This document shows positions 17,910 through 27,057 of a stretch of 52,725 bases of DNA, piece by piece. Source of the DNA: Gluconacetobacter liquefaciens (GTDB taxonomy: Bacteria; Pseudomonadota; Alphaproteobacteria; Acetobacterales; Acetobacteraceae). Position 1 is the stretch's first letter. Each line of letters starts with the position of its first letter. The DNA lies in NCBI RefSeq assembly GCF_003350405.1, contig NZ_QQAW01000016.1:1-52725 (forward strand). Direction: 5' to 3'. The notes beneath the pieces were generated by a model. The model made no database searches and was not told the origin of the DNA. It saw only the letters and a list, made by a program, of their open reading frames with translations. Position numbers and translations under genes: made by a program.

Positions 17910-19787
17910 TCAGGCCGGAAGACCAGCCCCCACCGCCGCGTGGCCGGCATCCTCTCCACGCTCCTCGGCCTGGGCGGCCCACATGCCGGCATACAGTCCG
18001 TCGCGGGCCAGAAGGCTGCGATGGGTGCCGCGCTCCTTGATCACGCCATCCCCCATCACAAGGATTTCATCCGCGTCGATCACGGTAGAGAGCCGATGGG
18101 CGATGATCACGGTCGTCCGCTCCGCCGAAACGGTGCGCAGCGCCACCTGGATCTCCTGCTCGGTATGCGTATCCAGCGCGCTGGTCGCCTCGTCGAGGAT
18201 CAGGATGCGCGGATTCTTCAGGATTGTCCGGGCGATGGCCACGCGCTGCTTCTCGCCACCCGAGAGCTTCAGCCCCCGCTCGCCCACCCGGGTCGCATAG
18301 CCGTCGGGCAGGCTGGCGATGAAATCATGGATCTGCGCCAGCCGCGCCGCATGCTCGATCTCGTCCTGCGACGCGCCCAGCCGGCCATAGGCGATGTTGT
18401 AGCCGATCGTGTCATTGAACAGCACCGTATCCTGCGGCACCACGCCGATCGCCGCCCGCAGCGCCGCCTGATGGTAGTCGCGCACGTCATGCCCGTCGAT
18501 CACGACCCGTCCCGAGGTCACGTCATAAAAACGGAACAGCAGCCGGCTGATGGTGGACTTGCCGGCCCCGGTCGGCCCGACGATCGCCACCCGGCCGCCG
18601 GCCGGCACGCTGAAGCTGACATCATGCAGGATCTCGCGGTCGGGCCGATAGCCGAAGCGCACATGCTCGAAGCGGATCGCCGCCGCCGGCGCCTCGTCCA
18701 GCCGCGCCGGCAGGTCGATGGCATCCGGCCGGTCCTTCACGTCCGGCGCTTCCTCCATCAGGCGGAACATCTGCTCCAGATCCACCAGCGAGGTGCGCAG
18801 CGACGAATAGATGCTGCCAAGGAAATTGAGCGGCAGGTAAAGCTGCATCAGATAGGTATTGACCAGCACGAACCGCCCCACCGTCAGGCGCCCCTGCCCC
18901 ACATCATGGGCCGCCAGCAGCATCACCACCGTCAGCGTCACGGCGATGATCGCCGCCTGGCCGAAATTCAGCCCGTTGAGCGAAAGCTGCGTCTTGATCG
19001 CCGCGCGCTCGTACCGGCGCTGCGTCTCCTCATATCGCCGGCTCTCATGCTCCTCATTGCCGAAATACTTCACCGTCTCGTAGTTCAGCAGGCTGTCCAG
19101 CGCCTTCCAGCTCGCCTCACTGTTGATCTCGTTCATCTCGCGACGAATGCCGATCCGCCAGGAGGTGAAGCTGATCGTGAAGGCGACATAAGCCGCCACC
19201 GCCAGCAGCATGATCGCGGCATAGCGCCAGTCGAACAGGCGCCAGATCACGACGATCACCAGCAGCGCCTCGATCAGCGTCGGCACGATGTTGAACACGC
19301 CCACCCGCAGGATGGTCTCGATCGCCTCGGTCCCCCGCGCGATCGCCCGCGTCACGCCGCCCGACTGGCGGTCGAGGTGAAAGCGCAGCGACAGCGCATG
19401 CATGTGGCGGAAACTGCGCATCGCCGCCACGCTGCTGATATGAAAGCGCACGGGGGCAAACAGCGCATCGCGCCATTCCCCCATGCCCGCCGATAGCAGG
19501 CGCAGCGTGCCGTATCCGACGATCAGCGCCATCGGCACCGTCATTTCACGCATGGGGCCGGAAACGCCGCCCCCCTGCCCGCCATGCAGCGCATCGACCA
19601 CCAGGCTGTATACATACGGCACGGCGATGGTCGCGATCTTGGCCGCGACCAGCAGCAGGCAGGCTCCCACCACCCGCGCGCGGGTGCCGAGGTCGTGACG
19701 GGGCCAGAGATAGGGCAGCAGGGCGCGCAGGGTCACAAGCACGGGGCGCTCGCGCGCGGGCCGGGCGGAAGATGAGGGCGGTGTCAT
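17910..19787 (-). CDS. Atm1-type ABC exporter (fused permease and ATPase)
   Basis: A 625-residue half transporter with six membrane helices in the first about 330 residues and an ATPase domain after about 370. The cytosolic-loop signature NYETVKYFGNEEHE is diagnostic of the Atm1/HMT1 branch, which exports glutathione-linked sulfur species or metal-glutathione complexes. ATPase motifs: Walker A GPTGAGKST, Q-loop VVPQDTVLF, signature LSGGEKQR, Walker B ILILDEATS and the switch histidine in IIAHRLST. It should form a homodimer in the inner membrane. It is divergent from the NUDIX gene. Confidence 0.93.
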   Translation of the reverse strand: MTPPSSSARPARERPVLVTLRALLPYLWPRHDLGTRARVVGACLLLVAAKIATIAVPYVYSLVVDALHGGQGGGVSGPMREMTVPMALIVGYGTLRLLSAGMGEWRDALFAPVRFHISSVAAMRSFRHMHALSLRFHLDRQSGGVTRAIARGTEAIETILRVGVFNIVPTLIEALLVIVVIWRLFDWRYAAIMLLAVAAYVAFTISFTSWRIGIRREMNEINSEASWKALDSLLNYETVKYFGNEEHESRRYEETQRRYERAAIKTQLSLNGLNFGQAAIIAVTLTVVMLLAAHDVGQGRLTVGRFVLVNTYLMQLYLPLNFLGSIYSSLRTSLVDLEQMFRLMEEAPDVKDRPDAIDLPARLDEAPAAAIRFEHVRFGYRPDREILHDVSFSVPAGGRVAIVGPTGAGKSTISRLLFRFYDVTSGRVVIDGHDVRDYHQAALRAAIGVVPQDTVLFNDTIGYNIAYGRLGASQDEIEHAARLAQIHDFIASLPDGYATRVGERGLKLSGGEKQRVAIARTILKNPRILILDEATSALDTHTEQEIQVALRTVSAERTTVIIAHRLSTVIDADEILVMGDGVIKERGTHRSLLARDGLYAGMWAAQAEERGEDAGHAAVGAGLPA

Positions 19788-19914
19788 GCCTGTGGATGTG
19801 GCATGCGAGGGCGCATTTGCAAACCGTCATCCCCTGTCCGGCGACAGGCGCGGCAGGATTGTCACACCTTCCCCCACCCGGTATGCCAAGCCCACGCATA
19901 AGGAGCAGACGCGC

Positions 19915-20766
19915 ATGTCAGCGGACGCCGCCCCCTTTCTCCGGCATCTCGATTCCTGCAACACCGCACGCCTGCCCGGCGACCGTACTGCCTTCCGCCT
20001 GGGAACGTCCCCGGCCGGCTGGGTCGCCCCCACCCTGGAGCCCGAACTGGAACGACGCGGCCTGCGCCGGCAGGACGGCGCGCTGGTGCTGGACGACCCG
20101 ACCCGGCTGGAGGCACTCGGCGAGGCCCTGGCCGCCGAGGGGGTCTACCGCTCCCACCACGAACTGTTCGATGTCGCCCCCACGGCCGACGCGCCGCCCC
20201 TCGCACGCATCGACCGGGGCGCGCTGCCGCTCTTCGGACTGATCGCCCACGGCGTGCATATGAACGGGCTGGTCCGCCGTCCGGACGGGCTGCATCTGTG
20301 GATCGGTCGCCGCGCCATGAACAAGCGCCTGGACCCCGGCAAGCTCGACCACCTCGTCGCCGGCGGCATCCCCGCCGGCCACACGCCCCGGCAGGCGCTG
20401 GAGAAGGAAGCGGCCGAGGAGGCCGGCATCCCCCCTGCCCTGATCGCCCAGGCCACACCCACTGGCCGCATCCGCTACGCCATGGAGCGCCCCGAGGGCC
20501 TGCGCCGCGACGTGCTCCATTGCTACGACCTCGATCTGCCGCCCGATTTCGTGCCCGTCCCAACCGATGGCGAGGTCGAGTCCTTCTCGCTGATCCCCCT
20601 GGACGAGGCCTGGCGGATCGTGCGGGCGGGCGACGATTTCAAATTCAACGTCAATCTGGTGCTGATCGACCTGTTCCTCCGTCATGGCTTCATCGACCCC
20701 GACAGTCCCGACGGCCGTCGCCTGCGCACGGGCCTGTCCGGGCTGGACAATCCGGCCTTCGCCTGA
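19915..20766 (+). CDS. NUDIX hydrolase with DUF4743 N-terminal domain
   Basis: A 283-residue protein whose N-terminal half (FLRHLDSCN, GWVAPTLEPELERRG) matches the DUF4743 domain found beside NUDIX domains in Tnr3-like proteins. The NUDIX domain follows, with the box GGIPAGHTPRQALEKEAAEE. The usual REUxEE reads KEAAEE, a conservative Arg-to-Lys change, so activity is still plausible. The fungal relatives hydrolyse oxidised thiamin diphosphate; a similar housecleaning role is inferred. The start is the ATG at 19915 with AGGAG about 9 nt upstream. It overlaps the next gene by one base (TGATG). Confidence 0.85.
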   Translation: MSADAAPFLRHLDSCNTARLPGDRTAFRLGTSPAGWVAPTLEPELERRGLRRQDGALVLDDPTRLEALGEALAAEGVYRSHHELFDVAPTADAPPLARIDRGALPLFGLIAHGVHMNGLVRRPDGLHLWIGRRAMNKRLDPGKLDHLVAGGIPAGHTPRQALEKEAAEEAGIPPALIAQATPTGRIRYAMERPEGLRRDVLHCYDLDLPPDFVPVPTDGEVESFSLIPLDEAWRIVRAGDDFKFNVNLVLIDLFLRHGFIDPDSPDGRRLRTGLSGLDNPAFA

Positions 20767-21203
20767 TGCGCATGGCAGCACATGTTCTGGCGGCGGCATG
20801 CCTGCTGGCCGCCTGCACCCCGGCCTCGCCTGATCGCACTGCGCCCGCAAGCCTGGCCTGCGAACGATTCGGCGCCCATCGCGGCATCGAGATCTCGCTG
20901 CTGTTCGGCCTGACGCGCCCGGACGGCCGGCCGATCACCGACGCGGAGTGGCAGTCTTTCCTGGGCCGCGCGGTCACCCCGCGCTTCCCAGACGGGCTCA
21001 GCGTGTTCCAGGCCAGCGGCCAGTGGCGCGACCGCGCCAGCCTGCAGGTCACCGCCGAACCTTCGCGCATCGTCTGGATCGCCACCGAACCCGACGCCCC
21101 GGACCTGACTACCCGGCTGGACGCCATCCGCGCGGAATACCGCCGCGACTTCCAGCAGCAATCCGTCGGGCTGGTCATTCGGACAGGCTGCCAGGCCTTC
21201 TGA
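20766..21203 (+). CDS. DUF3574 lipoprotein
   Basis: 145 residues, starting at the ATG that shares its A with the NUDIX stop codon (TGATG), so translation is probably coupled. The N-terminus is a lipoprotein signal (AAHVLAAACLLAAC). The mature domain has the DUF3574 pattern: ISLLFGLTRPDGRPITDAEW followed by FLGRAVTPRFPDGLSVF, then GQWRDRASL. It is probably a small periplasmic lipid-anchored domain; function unknown. Confidence 0.8.
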   Translation: MRMAAHVLAAACLLAACTPASPDRTAPASLACERFGAHRGIEISLLFGLTRPDGRPITDAEWQSFLGRAVTPRFPDGLSVFQASGQWRDRASLQVTAEPSRIVWIATEPDAPDLTTRLDAIRAEYRRDFQQQSVGLVIRTGCQAF

Positions 21204-21321
21204 AAACTGCCCGTCAGGTGCGGTCACGCCCTGTGTCGCTCCCCCTCTGTCCCTTCCACAGGCGGTCTTGTATGCTCACGGCTGGTCCCGGCTTCCGGTC
21301 GGACAGCGATGGAGAGAGACG

Positions 21322-23400
21322 ATGACCACCGCCCCGGTCGCCCGCAAGGAGCCGCACACGATCATCCAGTTCGGCCGCACCCGCGTGGACGAATATGGCT
21401 GGATGAAGGACGAGAACTGGCAGGCCGTCCTGCGCGACCCATCGGTGCTGCGCGCGGACATCGCCGCCCATCTGCGGGCCGAAAACGCCTATACCGCCGC
21501 CACCCTGGCGCCGACCGAAGCCTTGCAGGCCATCATCGTCGCCGAGATGCGCGGCCGCATCCGCGAGGACGAAACCTACCCCGCCCTGCCGCACGGCCCC
21601 TGGCGCTATTACATGCGCTACAATACCGGCGCCCAGCACCCCATCCACGCCCGCCATCCGGCCGGCCGGCCGGATGAGGAGACCATCCTGCTGGATGTCG
21701 AACATGCGGCACAGGGCCACGACTATTTCGCGGTCGCCACCGCGACCCACAGCCCCGACCACCGCCTGTTCGCCCACGCGGAAGACAGCCAGGGCTCGGA
21801 AGTCTATCGCGTCATCATCCGCGACATCGCCAGCGGTGCGCCGGTCGGGCCGGCTGTCGAGAATTGCAGCGGCAATTTCACCTTCTCGCCCGACGCGCAG
21901 TACCTGTTCTGGACCTGGCGCGATAGCCACGGCCGCCCGACGCAGATCTTTCGTCGTCGCATCGGCACCGCCGACGATTTGCTGGTCTATCAGGAAGCCG
22001 ACCCCGGTTTCTTCATCGGGGTCGAGGCCAGCCGCTCCGGGCACTGGATCGTCATTTCCGCCAGCAATCAGGACACCTCGGAATCCTGGCTGATCCCCGG
22101 CAGCAGCCCTGAAGCCGAACCCGTCTGCGTCGAGCCGCGCCGCAGCGGCGTGCTCTACACGCTCAGCCATTGGGGCAGCCGGTTCGCGATTCTCACCAAC
22201 GCCGACGACGCGGTCGATTTCAAGCTGATGGAAACGCCCGACTCCGCCCTGTCACGAGAGAACTGGCGCGACCTGGTGCCCCATGAGCCCGGCCGCTATA
22301 TCACCGAGTGCGTGGCCTTCGCCGGGCATCTGGTCTGGCGCGAACGCCGCGACGCCAACACGGCCCTGGTGATCCGCCCCGCCGACGGGGTGGACCATGT
22401 GCTGTCCTCCGACGAGGAGGCCTACGTGCTGTCCTTCTCGTGCTCCTACGAATACGACACGACCGAACTGCGCTACGTCTACCAGTCCCCGACCACGCCC
22501 CGGCAATGGTACGCCTACGACATGCAGGCACGGACCCGCCATCTGGTGAAAAGCCAGGAGGTCCCGTCGGGGCACGACCCCGCGCAGTATCGCTGCTGGC
22601 GCCTCACCGCCCTCGCCCCTGACGGAACCGAGGTGCCGGTCACCGTGCTGGGGCGGCACGACACGCCGCTCGACGGCTCCGCCCCCCTGCTGCTCTACGG
22701 CTACGGGTCCTACGGCCACACCATCGAACCTGCCTTCTCCACCGGCGTTTTCAGTCTGGTGGATCGGGGCTGGTTCTACGCCATCGCCCATGTGCGCGGC
22801 GGGTCGGAAAAAGGCTGGAACTGGTTCCTCGGCGGGCGCGGACGCAACAAGCCCAATAGCTTTACCGATTTCATCGCCTGCGCCGAACATCTGGTCGCCA
22901 CCGGCTTCACCCGTGCCGGCAGAATCGTCAGCGACGGGCGCTCGGCCGGCGGCATGGTCATGGGAGCGATCGCCAACATGCGCCCCGACCTGTTCGCGGG
23001 CATCGTGGCGGTGGTGCCATTCGTGGACGAACTCAACACCATGTCCGACACCAGCCTGCCCCTGACACCGCCCGAATGGCCGGAATGGGGCAACCCGCTG
23101 GAAGACCCGGACGCCTACGACCTGATCGCCAGCTACGCCGCCTACGAACAGGTTGGCCCGCGCCCTTATCCCGCCATCCTCGCCATCGGCGGCCTGTCGG
23201 ACCCGCGCGTCACCTATTGGGAACCGGCGAAATGGGTCGCCCGCCTGCGCGAACACACGCTGTCGGACCGACCGATCATGCTGCGCATCAACATGGAAGC
23301 CGGCCATGGCGGCGCTTCGGGCCGTTTCGATGCCCTGAAGGAAGCCGCACTGATTCAGGCCTTCGCCATCTGGGCCGCGGATGGCACGAACCTGCTGTGA
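21322..23400 (+). CDS. ptrB: Oligopeptidase B (S9A serine peptidase)
   Basis: A 692-residue cytoplasmic peptidase that cuts short peptides after basic residues. An N-terminal beta-propeller region is followed by an alpha/beta-hydrolase domain. The nucleophile lies in SDGRSAGGMVMG, the aspartate in IGGLSDPRVTYWEP and the histidine in EAGHGGASGR, all as in PtrB. RVDEYGWMKDENW near the N-terminus is also typical. No signal peptide. The start is the ATG at 21322 with GGAGAGAG upstream. It lies in a run with the NUDIX, DUF3574 and AI-2E-family genes. Confidence 0.93.
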   Translation: MTTAPVARKEPHTIIQFGRTRVDEYGWMKDENWQAVLRDPSVLRADIAAHLRAENAYTAATLAPTEALQAIIVAEMRGRIREDETYPALPHGPWRYYMRYNTGAQHPIHARHPAGRPDEETILLDVEHAAQGHDYFAVATATHSPDHRLFAHAEDSQGSEVYRVIIRDIASGAPVGPAVENCSGNFTFSPDAQYLFWTWRDSHGRPTQIFRRRIGTADDLLVYQEADPGFFIGVEASRSGHWIVISASNQDTSESWLIPGSSPEAEPVCVEPRRSGVLYTLSHWGSRFAILTNADDAVDFKLMETPDSALSRENWRDLVPHEPGRYITECVAFAGHLVWRERRDANTALVIRPADGVDHVLSSDEEAYVLSFSCSYEYDTTELRYVYQSPTTPRQWYAYDMQARTRHLVKSQEVPSGHDPAQYRCWRLTALAPDGTEVPVTVLGRHDTPLDGSAPLLLYGYGSYGHTIEPAFSTGVFSLVDRGWFYAIAHVRGGSEKGWNWFLGGRGRNKPNSFTDFIACAEHLVATGFTRAGRIVSDGRSAGGMVMGAIANMRPDLFAGIVAVVPFVDELNTMSDTSLPLTPPEWPEWGNPLEDPDAYDLIASYAAYEQVGPRPYPAILAIGGLSDPRVTYWEPAKWVARLREHTLSDRPIMLRINMEAGHGGASGRFDALKEAALIQAFAIWAADGTNLL

Positions 23401-23417
23401 CGCCCGAGCAAAGGATC

Positions 23418-24590
23418 ATGATGACGGACAACGGCAGCCCCGCGATCGTCCCCCCCATGGACCGGTCGCCGTTCCGCCAGATGCGCGAGCGCCACAAGGT
23501 GCAGCGCATCGCACGCGGCCTGCTGGCCACCTCCTTCGTCCTGCTGGGGCTCTATACGGTCCGGGGGTTCCTGCCGTCGCTGATCTGGGGCGCCATCTTC
23601 GCCATCGCGGCCTGGCCGCCCTATGTCGCAGTCCGCGACCGCTGGAAGATCCGACCCGGCAACGTCCTTTTGCCGCTGCTGTTCACTACCGCGATCGCCC
23701 TGATCTTCCTGATTCCGATGGCGCTTTTCGCACTCGAGGCGGGGCGTGAGGCCCAGGGCGTCCTGAGTTGGGCCGACATCGCGCGCCATACCGGCGTGCC
23801 GGTACCGGGCTGGCTCCGCCGCCTGCCCGCCGGTGCCTCGGCCATCACCAACTGGTGGCAACAACACCTGCAGGACCCTGACGACGTGTCGGAACTGCTG
23901 CATTCCTTCAATATCGGCCGCAGCGTGCGCATGACGCAGCAGGTCGGGACACAGGTCTTCCATCGCGGCCTGCTGTTCATCTTCACCATCCTCACCCTGT
24001 TCTTCCTGCTGAAGGATGGCGACACCATCACCCGGCAATGCCTGGTGGTGTCCCGCCGGGCCTTCGGCAAGCGGGGTGAGACCATTGCCGAACAGATCGT
24101 GGCCTCGATCCACGGCACGGTCGCCGGCCTGGTGCTGGTGGGGCTTGGCGAAGGCGCGCTGATGGGCGTCGCCTACCTGATCGCGGGCGCGCAGCACCCG
24201 TTCCTGTTCGGCGTCTTCACCGCAGTGGCGGCCATGATCCCGTTCTGCGCCGTCGTGGCGGTCACGCTGGTGGCGCTGGCACTGCTGGTGAAGGGCACCG
24301 TCATCGCAGCCCTGGTCATCTTCTGCCTGGGCATGGCCGTGATCTTCATCGCCGACCATTTCGTGCGCCCCGCACTGATCGGCGGATCGACCCAGATGCC
24401 CTTCCTATGGGTCCTGGTCAGCATCCTCGGCGGGGTGGAAAGCTGGAGCCTGCTGGGCCTGTTCATCGGGCCGGCCATTATGTCCGTCCTGCACCTGATC
24501 TGGCGCAACTGGACCCGCGACCGCATCCAGGACCCCACGCGCACCGAGCGCGAGGAGATGGACGACCTGCCGGACAGAAGCCCCGTCTGA
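23418..24590 (+). CDS. AI-2E-family membrane permease
   Basis: A 390-residue integral membrane protein with an N-terminal hydrophobic pair (FVLLGLYTVRGFLPSLIWGAIFAIAAW). A central soluble segment follows, then four to five C-terminal helices with the family motifs LTLFFLLKDG, GLGEGALMGVAYLIAG and LGGVESWSLLGLFIGPAIMS. The family (YdgG/TqsA-like) contains putative exporters of varied small molecules and a sodium/proton antiporter; the substrate cannot be predicted. Two adjacent ATGs (23418, 23421) follow AAGGA. The start is 17 bp after the ptrB stop. Confidence 0.88.
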   Translation: MMTDNGSPAIVPPMDRSPFRQMRERHKVQRIARGLLATSFVLLGLYTVRGFLPSLIWGAIFAIAAWPPYVAVRDRWKIRPGNVLLPLLFTTAIALIFLIPMALFALEAGREAQGVLSWADIARHTGVPVPGWLRRLPAGASAITNWWQQHLQDPDDVSELLHSFNIGRSVRMTQQVGTQVFHRGLLFIFTILTLFFLLKDGDTITRQCLVVSRRAFGKRGETIAEQIVASIHGTVAGLVLVGLGEGALMGVAYLIAGAQHPFLFGVFTAVAAMIPFCAVVAVTLVALALLVKGTVIAALVIFCLGMAVIFIADHFVRPALIGGSTQMPFLWVLVSILGGVESWSLLGLFIGPAIMSVLHLIWRNWTRDRIQDPTRTEREEMDDLPDRSPV

Positions 24591-24663
24591 CAGCGGCCTC
24601 GTCGACACTCCGGAGCCGGGTAAACCGGCCCGAGATAGTCTCTTTAAATTTTCAAGGGAATTG

Positions 24664-24765
24664 GTCGCAGACGGGAATATCGGGCAGGCGGGATTCGAAC
24701 CCACGACCCCCAGTCCCCCAGACTGATGCGCTACCAGGCTGCGCTACTGCCCGACCGTCTGCGAC
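24664..24765. repeat. Perfect 11-bp inverted repeat flanking tRNA-Pro
   Basis: GTCGCAGACGG (24664-24674) and CCGTCTGCGAC (24755-24765) sit just outside the two ends of the tRNA gene. In the precursor transcript the 5' leader and 3' trailer would pair, separated from the acceptor stem by one and five unpaired bases. This could guide RNase P / 3' processing or act as part of a terminator. Confidence 0.8.
24680..24753 (-). tRNA. tRNA-Pro (anticodon GGG)
   Basis: Read on the minus strand, the acceptor stem CGGGCAG / CTGCCCG, a D-arm with AGCCTGGTAGCGC, an anticodon loop CTGGGGG (anticodon GGG) and the T-arm GGTTCGAATCC form a complete cloverleaf with discriminator base A. CCA is not encoded. The tRNA follows merR on the same strand, a neighbourhood seen in other alphaproteobacteria. 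Confidence 0.96.
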
Positions 24766-24836
24766 GACACGCCGTGTAGCAGCGTGTGCCATCCTCCGCA
24801 ACCCATGAGTGCCATCAATCTGACACCAAATCCGGT

Positions 24837-25583
24837 TCAGACCGGAATCAACCGCCTCAGGGCCTGCAATTCGACCAGAATCCCACGCAGACTATCCTTC
24901 AGGATCAGGTTCTCGCGATGGATTCGCGCGATTTCCGAGGCGGCTGCATCCGTTTCCTCATCCGAAATCGCAGGAACGGGCGCCGGCGATTCGGCTTCGA
25001 CCGTCATCACGGTCACGGATTCGACCACGCTTTCCACCACGATCTCACCATCGACCGGCTCGACCGACGCGGGTGCGACCATCACGGGCTCGGGCAGTTC
25101 AGGCTCTGTTACCGCAGGCCCGGCTTCCTGAAGCACCGTGTCATCCACCGTTTCGACCGGAACAGGCGAATCGGGCACGACCAGCTCGGATTCTTCTACT
25201 TCGACCGGGTTCTCGGCAGCATGCGCGCCGGAATCCCCACCTTCACGCAGCATGCGCTGCACGCCCTTGATGGTATAACCCTGCACATAAAGCAGGTCCG
25301 AAATCCGCCGCAGCAATTCGATATCGTCGGGGCGATAATAGCGCCGGCCGCCGCCCCGCTTCAGCGGGCGGACTTGGCTGAACCGCGTCTCCCAGAAACG
25401 CAGCACATGCTGCGGAACATGCAGTTCGTCCGCGACCTCGCTGATGGTGCGGAACGCATTGGGCGCCTTTTTCAGGCGACCGGCACCGGCTGCGTCATCA
25501 AGCACGTGGGGATCGGCAGCCTCGCCCGCCTCCGGCATGCCGGCATCCGGCCAGTCTCCCTGCTCCGCGTTGAGCGTGTTCAT
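24837..25583 (-). CDS. MerR-family transcriptional regulator
   Basis: 248 residues. A MerR helix-turn-helix lies at about residues 44-112 ([25 protein letters not shown], then [18 protein letters not shown]), preceded by a short flexible tail. A long acidic, valine/glutamate-rich linker follows, with a C-terminal helix ([22 protein letters not shown]) likely to dimerise. It lacks the metal-binding cysteines of MerR itself. The ATG overlaps the ihfA stop (ATGA), so the two are translationally coupled, as in the conserved alphaproteobacterial plsX-fabH-ihfA-merR block. The effector and targets are unknown. Confidence 0.9.
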   Translation of the reverse strand: MNTLNAEQGDWPDAGMPEAGEAADPHVLDDAAGAGRLKKAPNAFRTISEVADELHVPQHVLRFWETRFSQVRPLKRGGGRRYYRPDDIELLRRISDLLYVQGYTIKGVQRMLREGGDSGAHAAENPVEVEESELVVPDSPVPVETVDDTVLQEAGPAVTEPELPEPVMVAPASVEPVDGEIVVESVVESVTVMTVEAESPAPVPAISDEETDAAASEIARIHRENLILKDSLRGILVELQALRRLIPV

Positions 25584-25897
25584 TCACCGTCGTCCTCGAT
25601 GCCCTCGACCTGCCGCCCATTGACCCGCGCCCGCAGAAGCTGGCTGGGCCGGAAGACCAGGACCGATCGTGGCAGGATCGGCACCTCGACGCCCGTCTTG
25701 GGGTTACGCCCGGTCCGACGCCCCTTCTGACGGACGGAGAACGTCCCGAATCCACTGATTTTAACGGTATTCCCGCCCTCAAGCTCCTTCGCGACGCGCT
25801 CAAGCACGTGTTCGAGAAGGTCAGCCGACTCGTTTCGGGAGAGTCCGACCTGACTGTAAATATGCTCTGCCAGACTGGCGCGGGTCACGGTGCTCAT
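25580..25897 (-). CDS. ihfA: Integration host factor subunit alpha
   Basis: A 105-residue DNA-bending protein of the HU/IHF family. The segments [41 protein letters not shown] and [13 protein letters not shown] contain the beta-arm with the conserved GRNP proline that intercalates in DNA. It pairs with IHF-beta encoded elsewhere. No Shine-Dalgarno sequence is visible before the ATG at 25897, and a weak promoter-like pair lies immediately upstream, so the mRNA may be leaderless. It overlaps merR by 4 nt. Confidence 0.95.
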   Translation of the reverse strand: MSTVTRASLAEHIYSQVGLSRNESADLLEHVLERVAKELEGGNTVKISGFGTFSVRQKGRRTGRNPKTGVEVPILPRSVLVFRPSQLLRARVNGRQVEGIEDDGE

Positions 25898-25903
25898 AGT
25901 GCA

Positions 25904-25933
25904 AAGCTATGGCATGCGACGAGGACACGTCAA
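25904..25933 (-). promoter_or_regulatory. Possible ihfA promoter placing the transcript start at the ATG
   Basis: On the minus strand, TTGACG (25933-25928) is followed after 18 nt by TAGCTT (25909-25904), and the ihfA ATG begins 6 nt later. The -35 is good and the -10 weak (three of six consensus bases). No ribosome-binding site separates them from the start codon. Confidence 0.3.
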
Positions 25934-26029
25934 TTCAATGCGTTAACCCGCACTCTTTTTTCACGTTCGATGTCCTACAAGTCACCGCAAGCCCCCGAAA
26001 AACCGTCTTCGAAGGCCCGGCGCCCGCGC

Positions 26030-26998
26030 TTATATGCGCGCCAGGGCCGATCCCCAAGTCAGTCCGCCGCCCAGCGCCTCCATCAGCACAAGGTCGCCCT
26101 TGCGGATGCGACCATCACGCACGGCCTCGTTCATCGCCAGCGGGATCGACGCGGCCGAGGTATTGGCATGCTTGTCGACGGTCACCACCACACGCTCGGG
26201 CGGCAGCTCCAGCTTGCGCGCCACCGCCTCGATGATCCGCAGATTGGCCTGATGCGGCACCAGCCACGAGACATCGGCATAGGTCAGCCCGTTGGCCTGC
26301 AGCACCTCGTCCACCGAAGAGGAAAGCTTGGCCACCGCATGGCGAAACACGTCACGCCCCTGCATGCGCAGGAAGCCGGACTGCTCGCGCAGCCCCACCG
26401 CCCCATCGACATACAGCAGGTCACCCGTCGTGCCGTCCGAATGCAGATGCGTGGAGAGAATGCCGGCCGGCTGCGCGGCATCGCCCGCCTTCAGCAGTAC
26501 GGCCCCGGCGCCATCGCCGAACAGCACGCAGGTGCCGCGATCCGACCAGTCGAGAATGCGCGAATAGACTTCGCTGCCGATCACGAGCGCCGAATCCGTC
26601 TGGCCGCTACGAATCAGCGAGTCGGCCACGGTCAGAGCATAAACGAAGCCCGAACAGGCGGCGGCGATATCGAAGCCGAAGCCACCCCGCATCCCAAGCT
26701 CGGCCTGCACGCGAACAGCGGTGGCCGGAAAAGCCTGGTCCGGCGTGCTTGTCGCGACAATGACCGCGCCCACATCGGCCGGCGCTACGCCGGCATACTC
26801 CAGCGCCCGCGCCGCCGCCGCCGCCGCCATGCTCACGGCGGTGTCGCCAGGCCCGGCGATGTGCCGCTGGCCGATCCCGGTACGGGCTCGGATCCATTCG
26901 TCCGAAGTTTCGAGGCGAGCCGCCAGCTCGTCATTGGTCACGATCCGATCCGGCAGGTACCCGCCAAACCCGACCATCAGCGAACGTCTCGCCATCAT
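26030..26998 (-). CDS. fabH: 3-oxoacyl-ACP synthase III
   Basis: It catalyses the first condensation of fatty acid synthesis (acetyl-CoA plus malonyl-ACP). The catalytic triad is visible: cysteine in DIAAACSGFVYAL, histidine in VPHQANLRI and asparagine in KHANTSAAS; the loop GGGLTWGSALA is at the C-terminus. The start is ambiguous because four ATG codons lie at 27007-26995; 26998 (322 residues) gives the usual family N-terminus. It follows plsX by 59 bp, the standard lipid-synthesis operon order. Confidence 0.95.
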   Translation of the reverse strand: MMARRSLMVGFGGYLPDRIVTNDELAARLETSDEWIRARTGIGQRHIAGPGDTAVSMAAAAAARALEYAGVAPADVGAVIVATSTPDQAFPATAVRVQAELGMRGGFGFDIAAACSGFVYALTVADSLIRSGQTDSALVIGSEVYSRILDWSDRGTCVLFGDGAGAVLLKAGDAAQPAGILSTHLHSDGTTGDLLYVDGAVGLREQSGFLRMQGRDVFRHAVAKLSSSVDEVLQANGLTYADVSWLVPHQANLRIIEAVARKLELPPERVVVTVDKHANTSAASIPLAMNEAVRDGRIRKGDLVLMEALGGGLTWGSALARI

Positions 26999-27057
26999 TC
27001 CCATCATTCCAAGCCCGGCTTCGCCCCCATGGAGACGCACCGCCCCTGCGGAGCGGG

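Noticed and set aside
24664-24765. The repeats around tRNA-Pro as an integration (att) site
   Set aside because: Integrative elements leave direct repeats of the tRNA 3' end; these are short inverted repeats outside the gene, and no integrase or island is adjacent.
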